DNA of 64,000 bases from Hormiphora californensis. Lineage: Eukaryota > Ctenophora > Tentaculata > Cydippida > Pleurobrachiidae. This document shows, piece by piece, positions 23,101-35,228 of this stretch (positions are counted from its first letter, which is position 1; each line of letters begins with the position of its first letter). The position numbers and the translations under genes were made by a program. The notes beneath the pieces were generated by a model. The model saw only the letters and a list, made by a program, of their open reading frames with translations. It was not told where the DNA came from and made no database searches. The stretch is taken from positions 1,796,536 to 1,860,535 of the forward strand of contig CM035358.1 of NCBI GenBank assembly GCA_020137815.1, read 5' to 3'.

Positions 23101-26100
23101 GGAGAGAGGGGTGTGGGAGGAGAGGGAGGAGCGGGATTACTACCCCTACTGGAGTCCCACACCTTGGATGGTAGGAAGAGTTGGGGGCTGTGGGGGAGGG
23201 GGTGGGGAGGGGGCAGTGGGGAGAGAGGGGTGTGAGGGGTGTGGGAGGAGCGGGATTACTACCCCTACTGGAGTCCCACACCTTGGATGGTAAGAAGAGT
23301 TGGGGGCTGTGGGGGAGGGGGTGGGGAGGGGGTGGGGAGGGGGGCAGTGGGGAGAGAGGGGTGTGAGGGGGGTGTGAGGGGTGTGGGAGGAGAGGGATTA
23401 CTACCCCTACTGGAGTCCCACACCTTGGATGGTATAGGCCTATAAACTAGCTTGTTCAATAGTTGGACCTTCACTTGAATAACTTGGTCATGAAACAAGA
23501 TCGTGTTTTACTTTTTAAAAAGTTGTTTCAAATTCTTGATTTCCACATCATAACGATTCTCTCCCATGATTTAGGATATCGCAATTATTTCCAACAATGC
23601 CTCTGTTGCTCGTTGTGAATACTACAAGACGAACAGCGAGAACGTCCTGGGACGGTTTTACTGTAAATACCCGGATGTCTATTTCCTTAATAAGGAGATT
23701 ACCAACAGGGGAATCAAGGACATTCCCATTACAAAGGCTGCATGTGAGGTAAAAATTTGAGGGGGGGGGGGGCTCAACAAGTTGGGTATTGTTATGATTA
23801 CGAAATAACCCTTCTAACGTCACCTGGCAAGGGAGGGGTTGCTTCGTTACCAAGGTATTATATGGGTCTAGTAGCTCTACTAAAACTGGGTCAAACGAGG
23901 TAAAACTAGGTTGCAATATACAACTAGATGTGAATTAAAACTAACATCTCGTTAAGGCTACCAATCTGGGAACCGATGGAAATGGAAACGCGTACGAATC
24001 ACCCGTGTGGGTTCAAGCAGACCCCTTCGGTATCCCTGCACCGGAGTGTATCGATGCTGACTGGTCCAGGGATAACCACAATGGTAATGGAATTGATGGG
24101 TTCCCTCTCAGTTTCAATTGGACTGTCCCATCTCACACCATTAGTGATAACTGTGCTCTTCGACTGAGGTGAGAGATGAGATATTTAGCTTCCCCCAAGA
24201 CATTATGACCGATATAGTTGCTCAATCCTCCATGAATCAACTCACTGCTCAGGTACAACATCACTACCGGTGAATTTGCTGAGGGTGGTTTTGATCCCGC
24301 TATTAACGATGACCTAAATGGAAACCAAGCCACTGACCTTGATGTTGCTACCCAATTTGGTCTGACAGCTACTGAGGGAGAGGACAGGGGATATGTCTTC
24401 GAGGGAAACCCCCAGGTTGGCATTTTGTCTATTTATTAGTCGACCCCACCATTCCCAATACATTCATGCTTCTATATCTTGAACAGCTGCTTGTGTTTCA
24501 TCTTGTTATGCCAACCAAATCACAACAATATCCCGGTATAATATTTCCACGCCAGGTCGAGGTGTTTGCTGACTCAGATGTCGACATGCAGTTGGCCATC
24601 AACACTGCTCAATACGGGCGGACCTTCCAGGACAGGACTCACGTGTTTGCAATCAGGAAGAAGCCCGAGGATGTGGTTGAGGGACAGAACATTTACAACT
24701 TAAATGTAGGTGCAGGGTGTCGCTAAAAACTAGTAACATTTAAAACTTAAATGTAGGTACAGGGTGTCACTAAAAACTAGTATAGGATGTAGGAGATATG
24801 GATGACCAAGTTACTACGGACTGAAATTATATGACACATGAGGTTGCGTATAACATCGTATTACCATCCTGTTTTTCAGGTTCGAGGAAAGAGGGGTAAT
24901 ATTGTGCAGACATACCCCGGAGTTGAGTACGATTTCCAGCCTAATCGAGTCCAAATGAAGACTGGAGATTACATTCACATCCAGTGGACTGGGTCCGATA
25001 CGAACCCCGGTAATAATGACGGACAGGGACGACAGGGAACTGACAGGAGCAACATGATTCTATTGAGGAACATCACTTATGATAAGGAGGGTGCTCTCTC
25101 TGAGCAGACACACAGTACGTAGAGTGAATGTAAAGGATAAAAGGGTAGAATGTATGATACTATTAATAGTAGTAGTATTATCTCTGATCTCTCAATTTGT
25201 AACATCCCTCTCTCTCTCTCTCTCTCTTTCTCCAGATATGTCCCAACAAGGTCAGTGGGCCAGTAACTACCCGATCTACATTACCAACACAACATCATTC
25301 CTTGGTCTTCCCAATGCAGATATCATTGCTGCTGCTTTCATCGAACAAAGTGAGTAACAACCCCCCTTACCCCAATATGTAACTCTGTAACTCTGAACTC
25401 ACCGAGCCCAGTTCCCAGTTCTAACCCACACTCCCACCCACTACCCAGTTCTAACCCACTCTCCCACTACCCAGTTCCCAGTTCTAACCCACTCTCCCAC
25501 TACCCAGTTCCCAGTTCTAACCCACACTCCCACCCACTACCCAGTTCTAACCCACTCTCCCACTACCCAGTTCCCAGTTCTAACCCACTCTCCCACTGCC
25601 CAGTTCCCAGTTCTAACCCACTCTCCCACTACCCAGCCCAGTTCTAACCCACTCTCCCACTACCCAGCCCAGTTCTAACCCACTCTCCCACTACCCAGCC
25701 CAGTTCTAACCCACTCTCCCACTACCCAGTTCCCAGTTCTAACCCACTCTCCCACTACCCAGTTCCCAGTTCTAACCCACTCCCACCCACTACCCAGCCC
25801 AGTTCTAACCTACTCCACCCCACTACCCAGCCCAGTTTGGAGGAGACATGGAGGAGCTTGACGACGCTGGAACCTATTACAACATGGGCCTCAGACGAAT
25901 CACGGACCCCGGTGTCTACAACTATATGTCAACACGAAACAACAACTTTAGTAACAGGTCCCAAAAGGGAAAGATTGTGATCACCCAGTCACCCTTTGTA
26001 GCCAAGAAGGTTGGAGTTGCTGGTGGTGAGGTTGCTCTACCTAATGGGTGAGTTAAATATCAGCCCTGTAAGTCCATATATATTGAGACGTAGCAGCCCT

Positions 26101-27193
26101 CTGAAGTAGGAGCGTGACGTGTCCAAATGGAGACGATGAATTCTGATTAGTATACTTCCATATTACCAACTAATCTCCCTACAGTGAGGCCACTCTGGTC
26201 CTTGACCCTGCAGCTATTAGTGAAGCGGTCATGTTTTACCTGGAAGCTACAGACGCTACACTGACGCAAAACACAGAGGAAGAACAGGCTGCACGAAGAA
26301 AGAGGCGTGAGGCAGGTATTGTGCACCATTTTTTCCCACGCTCTGTCGATCTATGACGTCATTGGTGCGCGCCACGCGCAGACGGATCTCTGAAAATGAA
26401 CCCGCGCGTGACGAAAACTAATTAACGAAACTGTGACGGGCAGTTCCCGCCAATGTGACCCATGATTCTCTCTCGCTGAATTCTCAGGTGATGAAAATGA
26501 TGTTGATGATGATGTGAAGACTGCCGATGATGCCGAAACGGGAGACAAGGCCTCCTCTATTGTCGGTGTATTCCCTCTGGATGTCCGAACTGACAAGGCT
26601 AAAACTCATCTTGAGATGTTGGTAAGTTAAATCGGAGCGGCAATTCCAAAAACAACTTCCTAAAATAACTTCCTAAAATAACTTCTAATCTCATCGTTTT
26701 TAGTTCGAGGCAGATGCGGCGGACACGACATTTGTTGCCATGGTATCCGACCAGGGAACCTACGCTTCACTGCCTCCAGAACGTATTGAGGAAATGGGAT
26801 CTGGTAAAGCTAAATTCCGGATTTCATCTGGTGGAAAATACCAAGTTTTGAAGTATCCATATGTTCCTGTTATCATTGCTTTCTGTATTCTGGCTATTGT
26901 CTTGGCTGCCCTCTTTATCGGTAAGTTTTGATTTTGGGTTTTTACACTAAACTTTGGGATATGATCCACTCAGTAGGCAATTATTAGCAGTTTTCATTGT
27001 GATCCATCTTCAATCTTCCATTCATACCCAAAGTACCCTTTCTCTCACCGTGACAAACGCCCACTATAATAAGTATCTTCCTTATGGTATAACTTCAAAG
27101 TTCAAACCAACCAACCCCCCAGGAATGGCCATCTACTTCAAGCAGAACCCAGACGCCTGGTACAGGATCAAGAAGAATTTCACCGATGTGTAA
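20189..27193 (+). CDS. DD3-3: DD3-3-like type I membrane glycoprotein, complete
   Basis: Sixteen exons in one frame give about 793 residues: 20189-20313, 20499-20585, 20784-20936, 22452-22533, 22705-22821, 23575-23748, 23957-24168, 24253-24415, 24556-24705, 24880-25114, 25236-25349, 25831-26047, 26185-26315, 26488-26621, 26704-26920 and 27123-27193. A signal peptide is followed by [20 protein letters not shown] and [15 protein letters not shown], the hallmark of the DD3-3 family first described in Dictyostelium. The ectodomain is Cys-rich with several N-glycosylation sites. Late in the protein are a polybasic RRKRRE site (possible proprotein cleavage) and one hydrophobic span ([18 protein letters not shown]) before a short cytoplasmic tail. 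The molecular function of the family is not known to me. The acceptor at 25830 was chosen because it keeps [13 protein letters not shown] in frame. Introns 3, 5 and 11 are swollen by repeats. Confidence 0.9.
21428..22433. mobile_element. Fold-back element of about 1 kb in DD3-3 intron 3
   Basis: The arms begin with TTTGTTGGGATGATATCTCC and end with its exact inverse. Inversion continues inward through CAGTTTCGATGTT and a CTAAATAACTAAATAACT array to a centre near 22120. The left arm is interrupted by a second, smaller inverted-repeat element (21517-21912). No coding capacity. Confidence 0.9.
21517..21912. mobile_element. MITE of about 0.4 kb nested in the fold-back element
   Basis: Left end GAGTCACCACACACCAACGT and right end ACGTTGGTGTGTGGTGACCC are inverted, and inversion continues through an AAAATT array and most of the element length. 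Removing it restores the CGATGTT-ACAACATC sequence present uninterrupted in the right arm of the host element, so it inserted later. Confidence 0.88.
22786..23437. repeat. Tandem array built from the end of DD3-3 exon 5 and its splice donor
   Basis: Six units of about 110-140 bases. Each carries GGGATTACTACCCCTACTGG and AGTCCCACACCTTGGATGGT (the last coding bases of exon 5 plus its GT donor), followed by a G-rich spacer. Unit 1 is the real exon end (donor at 22822). The other five are in the intron. Confidence 0.95.
25408..25833. repeat. Minisatellite in DD3-3 intron 11
   Basis: About 15 irregular copies of CAGTTCTAACCCACTCTCCC with ACTACCCAG spacers. The array runs right up to the acceptor of exon 12, so several CCCAG trinucleotides could act as alternative acceptors. 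Confidence 0.95.
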
Positions 27194-27352
27194 ATACAAA
27201 GAGAGAAAGAGAAAGAGAGAAAAATATGCCAGAAAAAAACTTTTTGTACAAAATTTTAGGTTTGTTGTATATCTGTTGTTTGAAGATTCGTTACCATCCA
27301 AGCCTATTTATAAAGCTAGCAAGGACGCCCTAAATAGCACTGCCAGTAGAAA

Positions 27353-27358
27353 AATAAA
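27353..27358 (+). terminator. Candidate polyadenylation signal of the DD3-3 gene
   Basis: AATAAA lies 160 bases after the DD3-3 stop codon; a second AATAAA follows near 27434. Confidence 0.5.
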
Positions 27359-27649
27359 TCGCGTAATTTAGGGCGCCCTTGATATTGGTATTGGGTAAGA
27401 AAACATGGAGGGTTCACCAAGTATTATAAATTCAAATAAAAACACAAAACCACAAACTCAACATAATTTCAAACTCAAACATTATCAGTCTCTATTATAC
27501 GTCTACTACAGTCTAAAAAACTTGTCTCTACCCTTGATTTTAATAACACCATAACACCATAAACACCATAAACACCTCAATAATTCATTAACAACCTACT
27601 TTTTATCTTGCAAAGTTCAACTTATCACCAGTTCACCGTCTGATACTCT

Positions 27650-27651
<2 letters not shown>

Positions 27652-27713
<62 letters not shown>

Positions 27714-27735
27714 TCTCTCTCACTCTCTCTCTCTT
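27652..27735. repeat. (CT)n microsatellite between convergent genes
   Basis: CT run with CA interruptions, ending four bases beyond the stop of the minus-strand GPCR, so it is transcribed as the start of that gene's 3' UTR. Confidence 0.95.
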
Positions 27736-27738
27736 TGT

Positions 27739-30700
27739 CTATCGTCCAAAATTAACACTCATCCTCATCTCATCATTCATCTGTCCAAGATTCTCATACT
27801 CCCCAAAATGATTCTCCGCTGAGAGGTCAGGTTTAAACCAGAATCCTTTAGTTTTAGCTAGAACTCGCTTGTCGTCCACAGAGTCCCGACCAAGAATGCA
27901 GAAACGAAAGTACTGTTTGTAGTTGTGATCGAAGTGGTATAGGATGAAGGGTGATAGGAGAATGCTGCCGTAGTACCTGCAGGGAGATGGGTGGTCAGCG
28001 AACTAAGAGAAAACAAGGGAATATTAGTATTATTCATCATAGTTTCACCATCGGTCTCTTAGTCAAGATGTAGCAGATGCAATGTTTCATTGTAATCTGC
28101 TCCGGCCCGATCTGAGCGCACTGAGGAGGTTTCGCAATGCCAGACAGTGTTTTCTACTTACCAGCACAGCTGAACTAGGTTAACACTGTACCCCATATCT
28201 TCATATACCACTCCAGGTAACACACAGTAGAGGGAGATGCCTATGAATGGAATTAGGCCCAGTATAGCACCCACACTTAGCCAGCAAGCCACAGTTTGGG
28301 GCGGGGAGGTTGCATTGGCTGGACGCATAACCAGCCGTCTCCTGAAAAAGGGAGGAGAGGTTGCTTGAGGAAGGGGTCAAGAAAGAAGCTATAGATTTTC
28401 AAAGACTCACACTTTCAAACAAGTTTGACGGGGCTAAAACTTACTTTCTAAAGAGGATCGCCGCGTTGCAGATTGTGATAACGATAAGAAATCCCTGGAT
28501 TACAAGATTGGAGAAGAGGATCAGAGAGGGTCTGTAGTTGGTATCCATAGAGTGAATAGCACACCCTCCATACCCACCCCTGAAGGTAGAGAGAATGGGG
28601 GTGAGGAAGTAAAGGGGTTATATAATCACTTTCATGGGGGGGGGGGGGGGTAGGGGGTTGTCAGGGGCGATTCCTCCTATCTCGGGAATTTATACTAATA
28701 GGGAACGGATGATCAATTCCAGATTATTTCGGTAGGTTGTAAACTCACGTGTATTCGATGTGCATTCCCGCACCGGTAACAAAAGCTGCTACAATTGGTA
28801 ACAAACCCAGAGCCCAGATGAAGAATATCAAACCTCCTGCCTAGAGGGGAATTTTTATTTAGATCGGCTGGCTGTGAGTTGTCCAGGAACCGACTGACAC
28901 AAGTAAACAACCAATCAGAACTCGTTATTTAGGCCACGTGACTGGTTATCAGCCAATCAGGGACCAGTGTTTCCTGATTCGGTCGGTTCCTGGAGTTGTC
29001 CTATCGTGCTTTTTAGGAGACAAAGAGGACACAAATCACAAAGAAAATGTATTTTAATGCAGCTCACATTACAGCTCACACTAGCTTGCTCCTGAAGAAC
29101 CTTCCTTCCCCGCTCTCATAACTCCGAAAAGCGTGAGGTAGGGTTGATGACATGGTTCTGGCAAGCACACTGATTCACACAACTAGCATCTGCAGTAGCA
29201 GCGGGTAGCAGAGCTATTATAGCACACACTGATTCACTCTCTACTCAGTAGTATAGCAACTAGCATGAGCAAATAGTAACTATAGCAACAGTAGCAGTGT
29301 AATTACATATAGCACTTGTAGCTAACCCTTATAGCACACATGACGCACTGCAATCTTCACTCACGATGGGCCAACAAGGTATATCTGAAGAACAACAACA
29401 GGGACTGCATGAGGGATCACTGCTGCTGCTGCATACCCTTATCTTGCCAACTCTCCCCCTAGACGGCATGTTACAGAAGGATGGGTAGAGGGCGATGGTG
29501 AGGAATGAGATGGTTCGTGTTACTGTCAGGTATTCCTCCATGAACGGGTAGAAAGCACAGCCACCCACACCAAATAACCACCTGAAGAAGGGGTTGAGGA
29601 CGCTGCAGGTGAATTTGAACCGGAAATAAACCCCCAAATAAACTGGAGGTTGGCTGGCTATCCCGTAATTTATACAACCGAGGTGTAAGATATTTTTAGG
29701 AATTAGCTTAGAATCCCCGAAAACAAAGTTCAGATCACTAAATCAGACCGAGAGACTTACCTATCAGCTCCTACAGTGAGTGTCCTTGTGAACACACAGA
29801 AGATGCAGAAGAGAAGGTCAGCTATGGACAGGTTGAGAATTAACGTTGCACCGAACCTGGGAGTGCGACAAAGAAAATGGAACTGGTTATCGTTTAGAAT
29901 TTTAGTGAATTTTAAATAGCCCGCCACATGAAACAATCAAAACTAAAATAAGTGCGAAGTGATGATGACTAATGAGGGAGGGGGGGGGGGGTGATACGTA
30001 ACACTTTGTAACATGTGCATAAAACTTTTTGTGTTCGTTACATGTTACAAAGTGTTACGTGTCCCCCCTACTGATAAATTGAGCGAATTGTTTTGTAAAT
30101 TTACAGTGTTGAATCGACCAGATAACAAAGTCTATAGTAGCTACTATGACAGATCATCATGTAACTTAATGGTAGTGGCAACTAGTTTCTAATGGTAGTG
30201 GCAACTAATGGTATGTAGTGATATAGCAGCAGCTCACATGTTTCGGTTGAATCCCAGTAGTATTCCCTTCATCCATGAGAGGATGGTGATAATAGAGGTA
30301 CCAGTACCTGAAATATAAATAGGGTAAGCTGGGGTAAAATGGCCCATTTTTTAACGTTTTAGGTTCTAAAATACGCAATTTATACAGCAGGAAGAAAAAA
30401 ATTATATAGGCTATCCAATGAAACCTTTTCCTTTCAGCCGAGCTAAATTTTAAAATCTACAAGTTTTATTTAATGGGTTAATTAATCAATTCAAATAATT
30501 TGGTGAGGCGTTTTTTGGAAAATTTGCACCGGGGCAAAGTGGCCCAAGCCAATAGCATTGCTCGATTTTATCACGTGCCTGGTGTTGTTAGACGAAACGA
30601 TCAAACTAGGGGCAAAGTGGCCCATGTTCTGCACCGGAACATGTGCCACTTTGCCCCTAATTTGATCGTCTGTACTACATTTTTGTGCATTCCAATGTCA

Positions 30701-31381
30701 CGTGGTATTGCAGGCGCCATTTCATTGGTCCTAGAGGTGGGCCACTTTGCCCCAGACCGGACCACTTTGCCCCGGAGAGTGGGCCAAATTTGCCCCGATT
30801 TCACAAAATTGACAATTAAGACAACAAAAATGCCAATTTCTTCAAAAATTTTTATACCACGTTTTAGAGAATTATAAAGCCTAACTGGCAGTTTTTGCAA
30901 AATTAAAATCGGCCAACCCAAACAGAAATGACAGCAGTTTTAAAGCGAAAATTCGGAACAGAACGAGCAGGTCTCCGCTGGAGAAAAAGTCACGTGACCA
31001 CATGTAATAACTAGGGCCACTTTGCCCCATACATGGGCCACTTTACCCCACGGGCCATTTTACCCCAGCTTACCCTAGTGATAATAGAGGTACCAGTACC
31101 TGAAATAATAAACGTCCTCATTGAAATAAATACCAAACTTTCAATCAAGAAGTGCAAAGGTCCTCTTGCAATTTGAATGTCCTATACGTAGCTCCCAGAA
31201 AATTATGTAAATCTGAATTAAACTGGACATACCTTTGGGCACCTCGCGCCCCTCATGTTCGCGGGCAAGACATACCTAGGATGAAGACAGCAGATAGCCA
31301 GGCGACAAGGAATGCATTTTCAGGGTTGTGCCTATCACTGGCATACATGTAGAGAGCGACATTGTCATCAACCTCTATCAT
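27739..31381 (-). CDS. Rhodopsin-fold GPCR with atypical DRY and NPxxY motifs, complete
   Basis: Eight exons in one frame give 353 residues: 31276-31381, 30238-30307, 29761-29856, 29437-29581, 28749-28840, 28445-28579, 28162-28341 and 27739-27976. Seven hydrophobic spans are visible. TM2 carries the class A pattern LNLSIADLLF. The TM3 end reads SFLTIALYP where most class A receptors have DRY, so the conserved Arg seems absent. Cysteines that could form the TM3-ECL2 bridge are present (GVGGCAFYP and GGCAIHS). TM7 ends LLSPFILYHFD in place of NPxxY. A 70-residue cytoplasmic tail follows. The ligand is unknown. Oddity: eight small exons, whereas many invertebrate GPCR genes have one or few. The intron after exon 1 holds a TIR element flanked by duplicated splice acceptors. 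Confidence 0.85.
28884..28992. mobile_element. 109-bp hAT-like MITE with perfect 8-bp target duplication
   Basis: Termini CAGGAACCGAC and GTCGGTTCCTG are inverted. The octamer GAGTTGTC flanks both sides (28876-28883 and 28993-29000). The interior contains CCACGTGACTGGTTATCAGC. A second copy is at 50541. It is in a GPCR intron. Confidence 0.9.
29996..30060. repeat. Small palindromic element with G/C-run edges
   Basis: A perfect 20-base inverted repeat, ACGTAACACTTTGTAACATG and its complement, is separated by 25 bases. A run of G precedes it and a run of C follows. It is in the intron after the second coding exon of the GPCR gene. Confidence 0.85.
30322..31075. mobile_element. 754-bp TIR element with TA target duplication in GPCR intron 1
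   Basis: Ends GGGTAAGCTGGGGTAAAATG and its inverse, flanked by TA (30320-30321 and 31076-31077). The interior carries many inverted copies of GGGGCAAAGTGGCCCA. No transposase. Just outside lie two 30-base copies of the host gene's exon 2 acceptor region (30286-30315 and 31078-31107). Confidence 0.88.
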
Positions 31382-31510
31382 ACCCAAACCACGCCTTCAG
31401 CTACTGTAAAGATTCAGTCGTATAGTGAAGACTTGAAGAGGTGTACTTGCCAAGTACTACCTGCTCGGGCATTATAATAGTGTTGTGTTAGTTCAATATA
31501 GGGAAGCTGA

Positions 31511-31815
31511 ATGCGTCTTACTTCAAAGCTCTGAGAAATGATCGTAAAAGAAAAGTATTCTAAAATTACAAGAACACTATATTGTGGAAATGCTAAAGAA
31601 ACTTCTGCAGAACTCCGTGTACATTATGTACGAATTGAAAAGTAAACTCACTCGCTCCACTTTGAGATAAACAAAAAGGGAAGCTATGGGGACCTAGTAT
31701 TATAGGAACTTCAACTATAGGAACAATTGCTGTATAGCAGCTGCATGTTGCAGGATATATATTGGTATAAAGAGAGCCATTGAAATATATATTTGAGAGA
31801 GTTAGAGACAAACAA

Positions 31816-31904
<89 letters not shown>

Positions 31905-32382
31905 AAGGGACAGTGAGAGAGATGTGATGTGCACTGCAGTTGGACAGTACCACATGTGCATTGTGCAGTAACGCTATTGATCCCACCTCTTGCACAGCAA
32001 TAGTAGCTCCAAAACAGACCAGCTAACGCCACGCAAACAATAAATTTAGATCTACACTCGTACTGCTTTCCAACCTTTAAATCTGTCTGAGAGACATGGG
32101 TTAAATGAGAGACATCATGGGTTAAATGAGCGACTGAGCGAGGTAGGATATTCTAAACGCTCGACAGGAAATTGATTGAAATACACGGCTTGACGCGAGC
32201 TAGGTTGACTATAGAACAATTACCAGCGCATTGCACCGGGTCCAATTATACTAGCACCAAACATGACAGACATTCCTCTAACTCACTTTCACAATTAATC
32301 GATCAATTAGTATAGTTTTTACAGCCATTGCAGCTAGCGAACTACATTCCTCTCGGAAGAAGGTTCAAATGGGGGGGGGGGG
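31511..32382. repeat. 0.87-kb tandem duplication, copy 1
   Basis: Starts ATGCGTCTTACTTCAAAGCT and ends in a run of 12 G. It contains a GA microsatellite (31822-31900). It is nearly identical to the adjacent copy. No gene is seen; the long Arg-Glu and Ser-Leu frames come from the GA tract. Confidence 0.97.
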
Positions 32383-32687
32383 ATGCGTCTTACTTCAAAG
32401 CTCTGAGAAATGATCGTAAAAGAAAAGTATTCTAAAATTACAAGAACACTATATTGTGGAAATGCTAAAGAAACTTCTGCAGAACTCCGTGTACATTATG
32501 TACGAATTGAAAAGTAAACTCACTCGCTCCACTTTGAGATAAACAAAAAGGGAAGCTATGGGGACCTAGTATTATAGGAACTTCAACTATAGGAACAATT
32601 GCTGTATAGCAGCTGCATGTTGCAGGATATATATTGGTATAAAGAGAGCCATTGAAATATATATTTGAGAGAGTTAGAGACAAACAA

Positions 32688-32770
<83 letters not shown>

Positions 32771-33251
32771 AAGGGACAGTGAGAGAGATGTGATGTGCAC
32801 TGCAGTTGGACAGTACCACATGTGCATTGTGCAGTAACGCTATTGATCCCACCTCTTGCACAGCAATAGTAGCTCCAAAACAGACCAGCTAACGCCACGC
32901 AAACAATAAATTTAGATCTACACTCGTACTGCTTTCCAACCTTTAAATCTGTCTGAGAGACATGGGTTAAATGAGAGACATCATGGGTTAAATGAGCGAC
33001 TGAGCGAGGTAGGATATTCTAAACGCTCGACAGGAAATTGATTGAAATACACGGCTTGACGCGTGCTAGGTTGACTATAGAACAATTACCAGCGCATTGC
33101 ACCGGGTCCAATTATATACTAGCACCAAACATGACAGACATTCCTCTAACTCACTTTCACAATTTATTGATCAATTAGTATAGTTTTTACATTGCAGCTA
33201 GCGAACTACATTCCTCTCGGAAGAAGGTTCAAATGGGGGGGGGGGGGGGGG
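32383..33251. repeat. 0.87-kb tandem duplication, copy 2
   Basis: Head-to-tail second copy with a shorter GA tract and a longer G-run (33235-33251). Only a few substitutions and small indels differ, for example GCGAGC versus GCGTGC, so the duplication is recent or an assembly artefact. Confidence 0.97.
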
Positions 33252-35179
33252 TGCTGGTTCAATCATGTCAGGCCAATACTCTGACAGTTTCAATCTCAAT
33301 TGGCCCAAATATCGGGTCAACTCCTATCCAACGGCTGGCGCGAGACACAGATTCAAGACTCTATCAAGCGACTCAAACGATGTGGGAGTCGGACATTGGT
33401 AGATTACAGTGCTGCTTGCAGTCAAAATACGGTAACGCAAAATACAGTAAGGAGACACGCACGGTGCATAACGCGCGGCAAAAAGTTCATGTGTCAGCAT
33501 GTACTAGCGCCCTGATTGGTCACGGTTGCGCGTCGTCTTACTGTATCTTCGTTTTCCATTACCGTTTTCCCACTACAAGCGACCGTGTTATGCATGAGAT
33601 AAACTAATCATAATATTACTACTTGACACATAGTCGCAGGGGTTACATTTTACAGTGTTCCTTCGATATCTGTCTGGCGCCGCGACCCATCTGAGCGCAC
33701 TGGCCAATTTGAGAATCAAATGGGGTATGGCGCCGCCATACAGTTCGATATAATGTAAACAAAATTGAACCTAAAACTGTTTCACAAGTTACTCATCATA
33801 AATTGAAATCATGTTTCCATTTCATATTTTTGACATAAGCTTCTCCTAATACTAATAGTTCGGAATCATAATAAGAGCCGTGATTGAATCACCTACGACA
33901 GCATCTCTGGCCCCATCTGGCCCCCTAATTAACTAGAACTTCAGAAAGATTCAGAATCTTGATTATCCTTCAGAATGTACGATCACATATGTTGCCACAC
34001 CGCTCGATATGAGACTCATGATTAATAGCACGAAAGTACGTGTTATGCCAGAGCCCAGAGGGCCAGAATCTTGGCGGTGTATCCATTGAGGCAGCATTGA
34101 GACAGCTGAAGCTTAATCCTTTGATAAGGATTTAATATCACAAAAACTGTCAAAATCTTTGATAACTTGTGCAATACGTGACGATCGAAATACAACAACA
34201 CACCAATCAAAGACTTTGAGAAAGCAAAAGGCACCTCCACGCGTACAAAGATCACGGTCCTAATAGCAAAGATCTGTCATTGCATTATAGTATCATGCGG
34301 TACTGCAGCAGCTAAATTGGGAATAAAGGACACCTATCATCCTATCGATAACTTTAGTGTCTTAATTTGCAGGGCATATATAATGATGGCAGCTGACAGA
34401 AGAGAGCAATAGATAGCTAGATGATAGCGACAGAGATATCTAGTAATTAAACTGTCAGGCAGGCGGTATAGCTGAATAAATCTTATACCGTCACACTTCT
34501 GCGAAGATATATCACGTCCATTATCAGTACGTCAAGAGCTAAAACTCTCGTGGTTGCGAAATTTCGCAACAGCCCATTACCAGGTAACGACTGTTTCACC
34601 CCACATGGTTCTAGTAAATACTATCATGGCAATAATACGACTCTTATCATTTTCATGTGCCCAATAAAAGCCGGGAACAATATACAAAACGTTGCATATA
34701 ATGCCATTAGTGTAAGCAGAGTGTCCCATGTCCCACACATGGTACTATACACAGGACTAATGAATTACATAATAAAGACGGTTATTGGCAGTAATTATAT
34801 CATCCGAACTCCGTATTTCAATATTTATTCTCCGTTCTAGATCAATTAGAAGATAAATTACAAATGTTTTATTATAAAAAGAAGCGGAACTAACTAAAAA
34901 TGTCATATTAAGTTCACTGGCCTTTCTAATAGATTTCAATAGATTATAGACATTTCCAATATACTTTGTCTGTTTCTTCGGACGTTTTCGATCTTCACGA
35001 CTGTACTAAACTACACAAGGACTTAACTTCAATCATTAATCATGATGTATTACGTATAATAGCAAACGTAGAATGTAGGTTCAACGTACTAAAGTTAAAC
35101 GCATCATGAAGGTGCGAAATACTGCAGCACACAAACATGTGTACACCGGGCAGTTGGACCTGTTTCAAAAAGCTCTCTT

Positions 35180-35228
<49 letters not shown>

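Noticed and set aside
22612-23498. Overlapping Pro/Ser and Gly-rich frames on both strands
   Set aside because: They come from the tandem array of the DD3-3 exon end and G-rich spacers.
30500-30921. Overlapping frames of 106-125 codons inside the TIR element
   Set aside because: They arise from GGGGCAAAGTGGCCCA repeats, lie on both strands and resemble no transposase.
31593-32032. Open frames rich in Ser-Leu or Arg-Glu across GA tracts (also at 2350-2623, 5183-5437, 32465-32898, 50807-51079 and 52240-52503)
   Set aside because: They are translations of dinucleotide repeats, open in several frames on both strands, with no splice or start context.
33233-33607. 124-codon plus-strand frame after the G-run
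   Set aside because: No signal, domain or splice context; it begins in the G-run that ends the tandem duplication.
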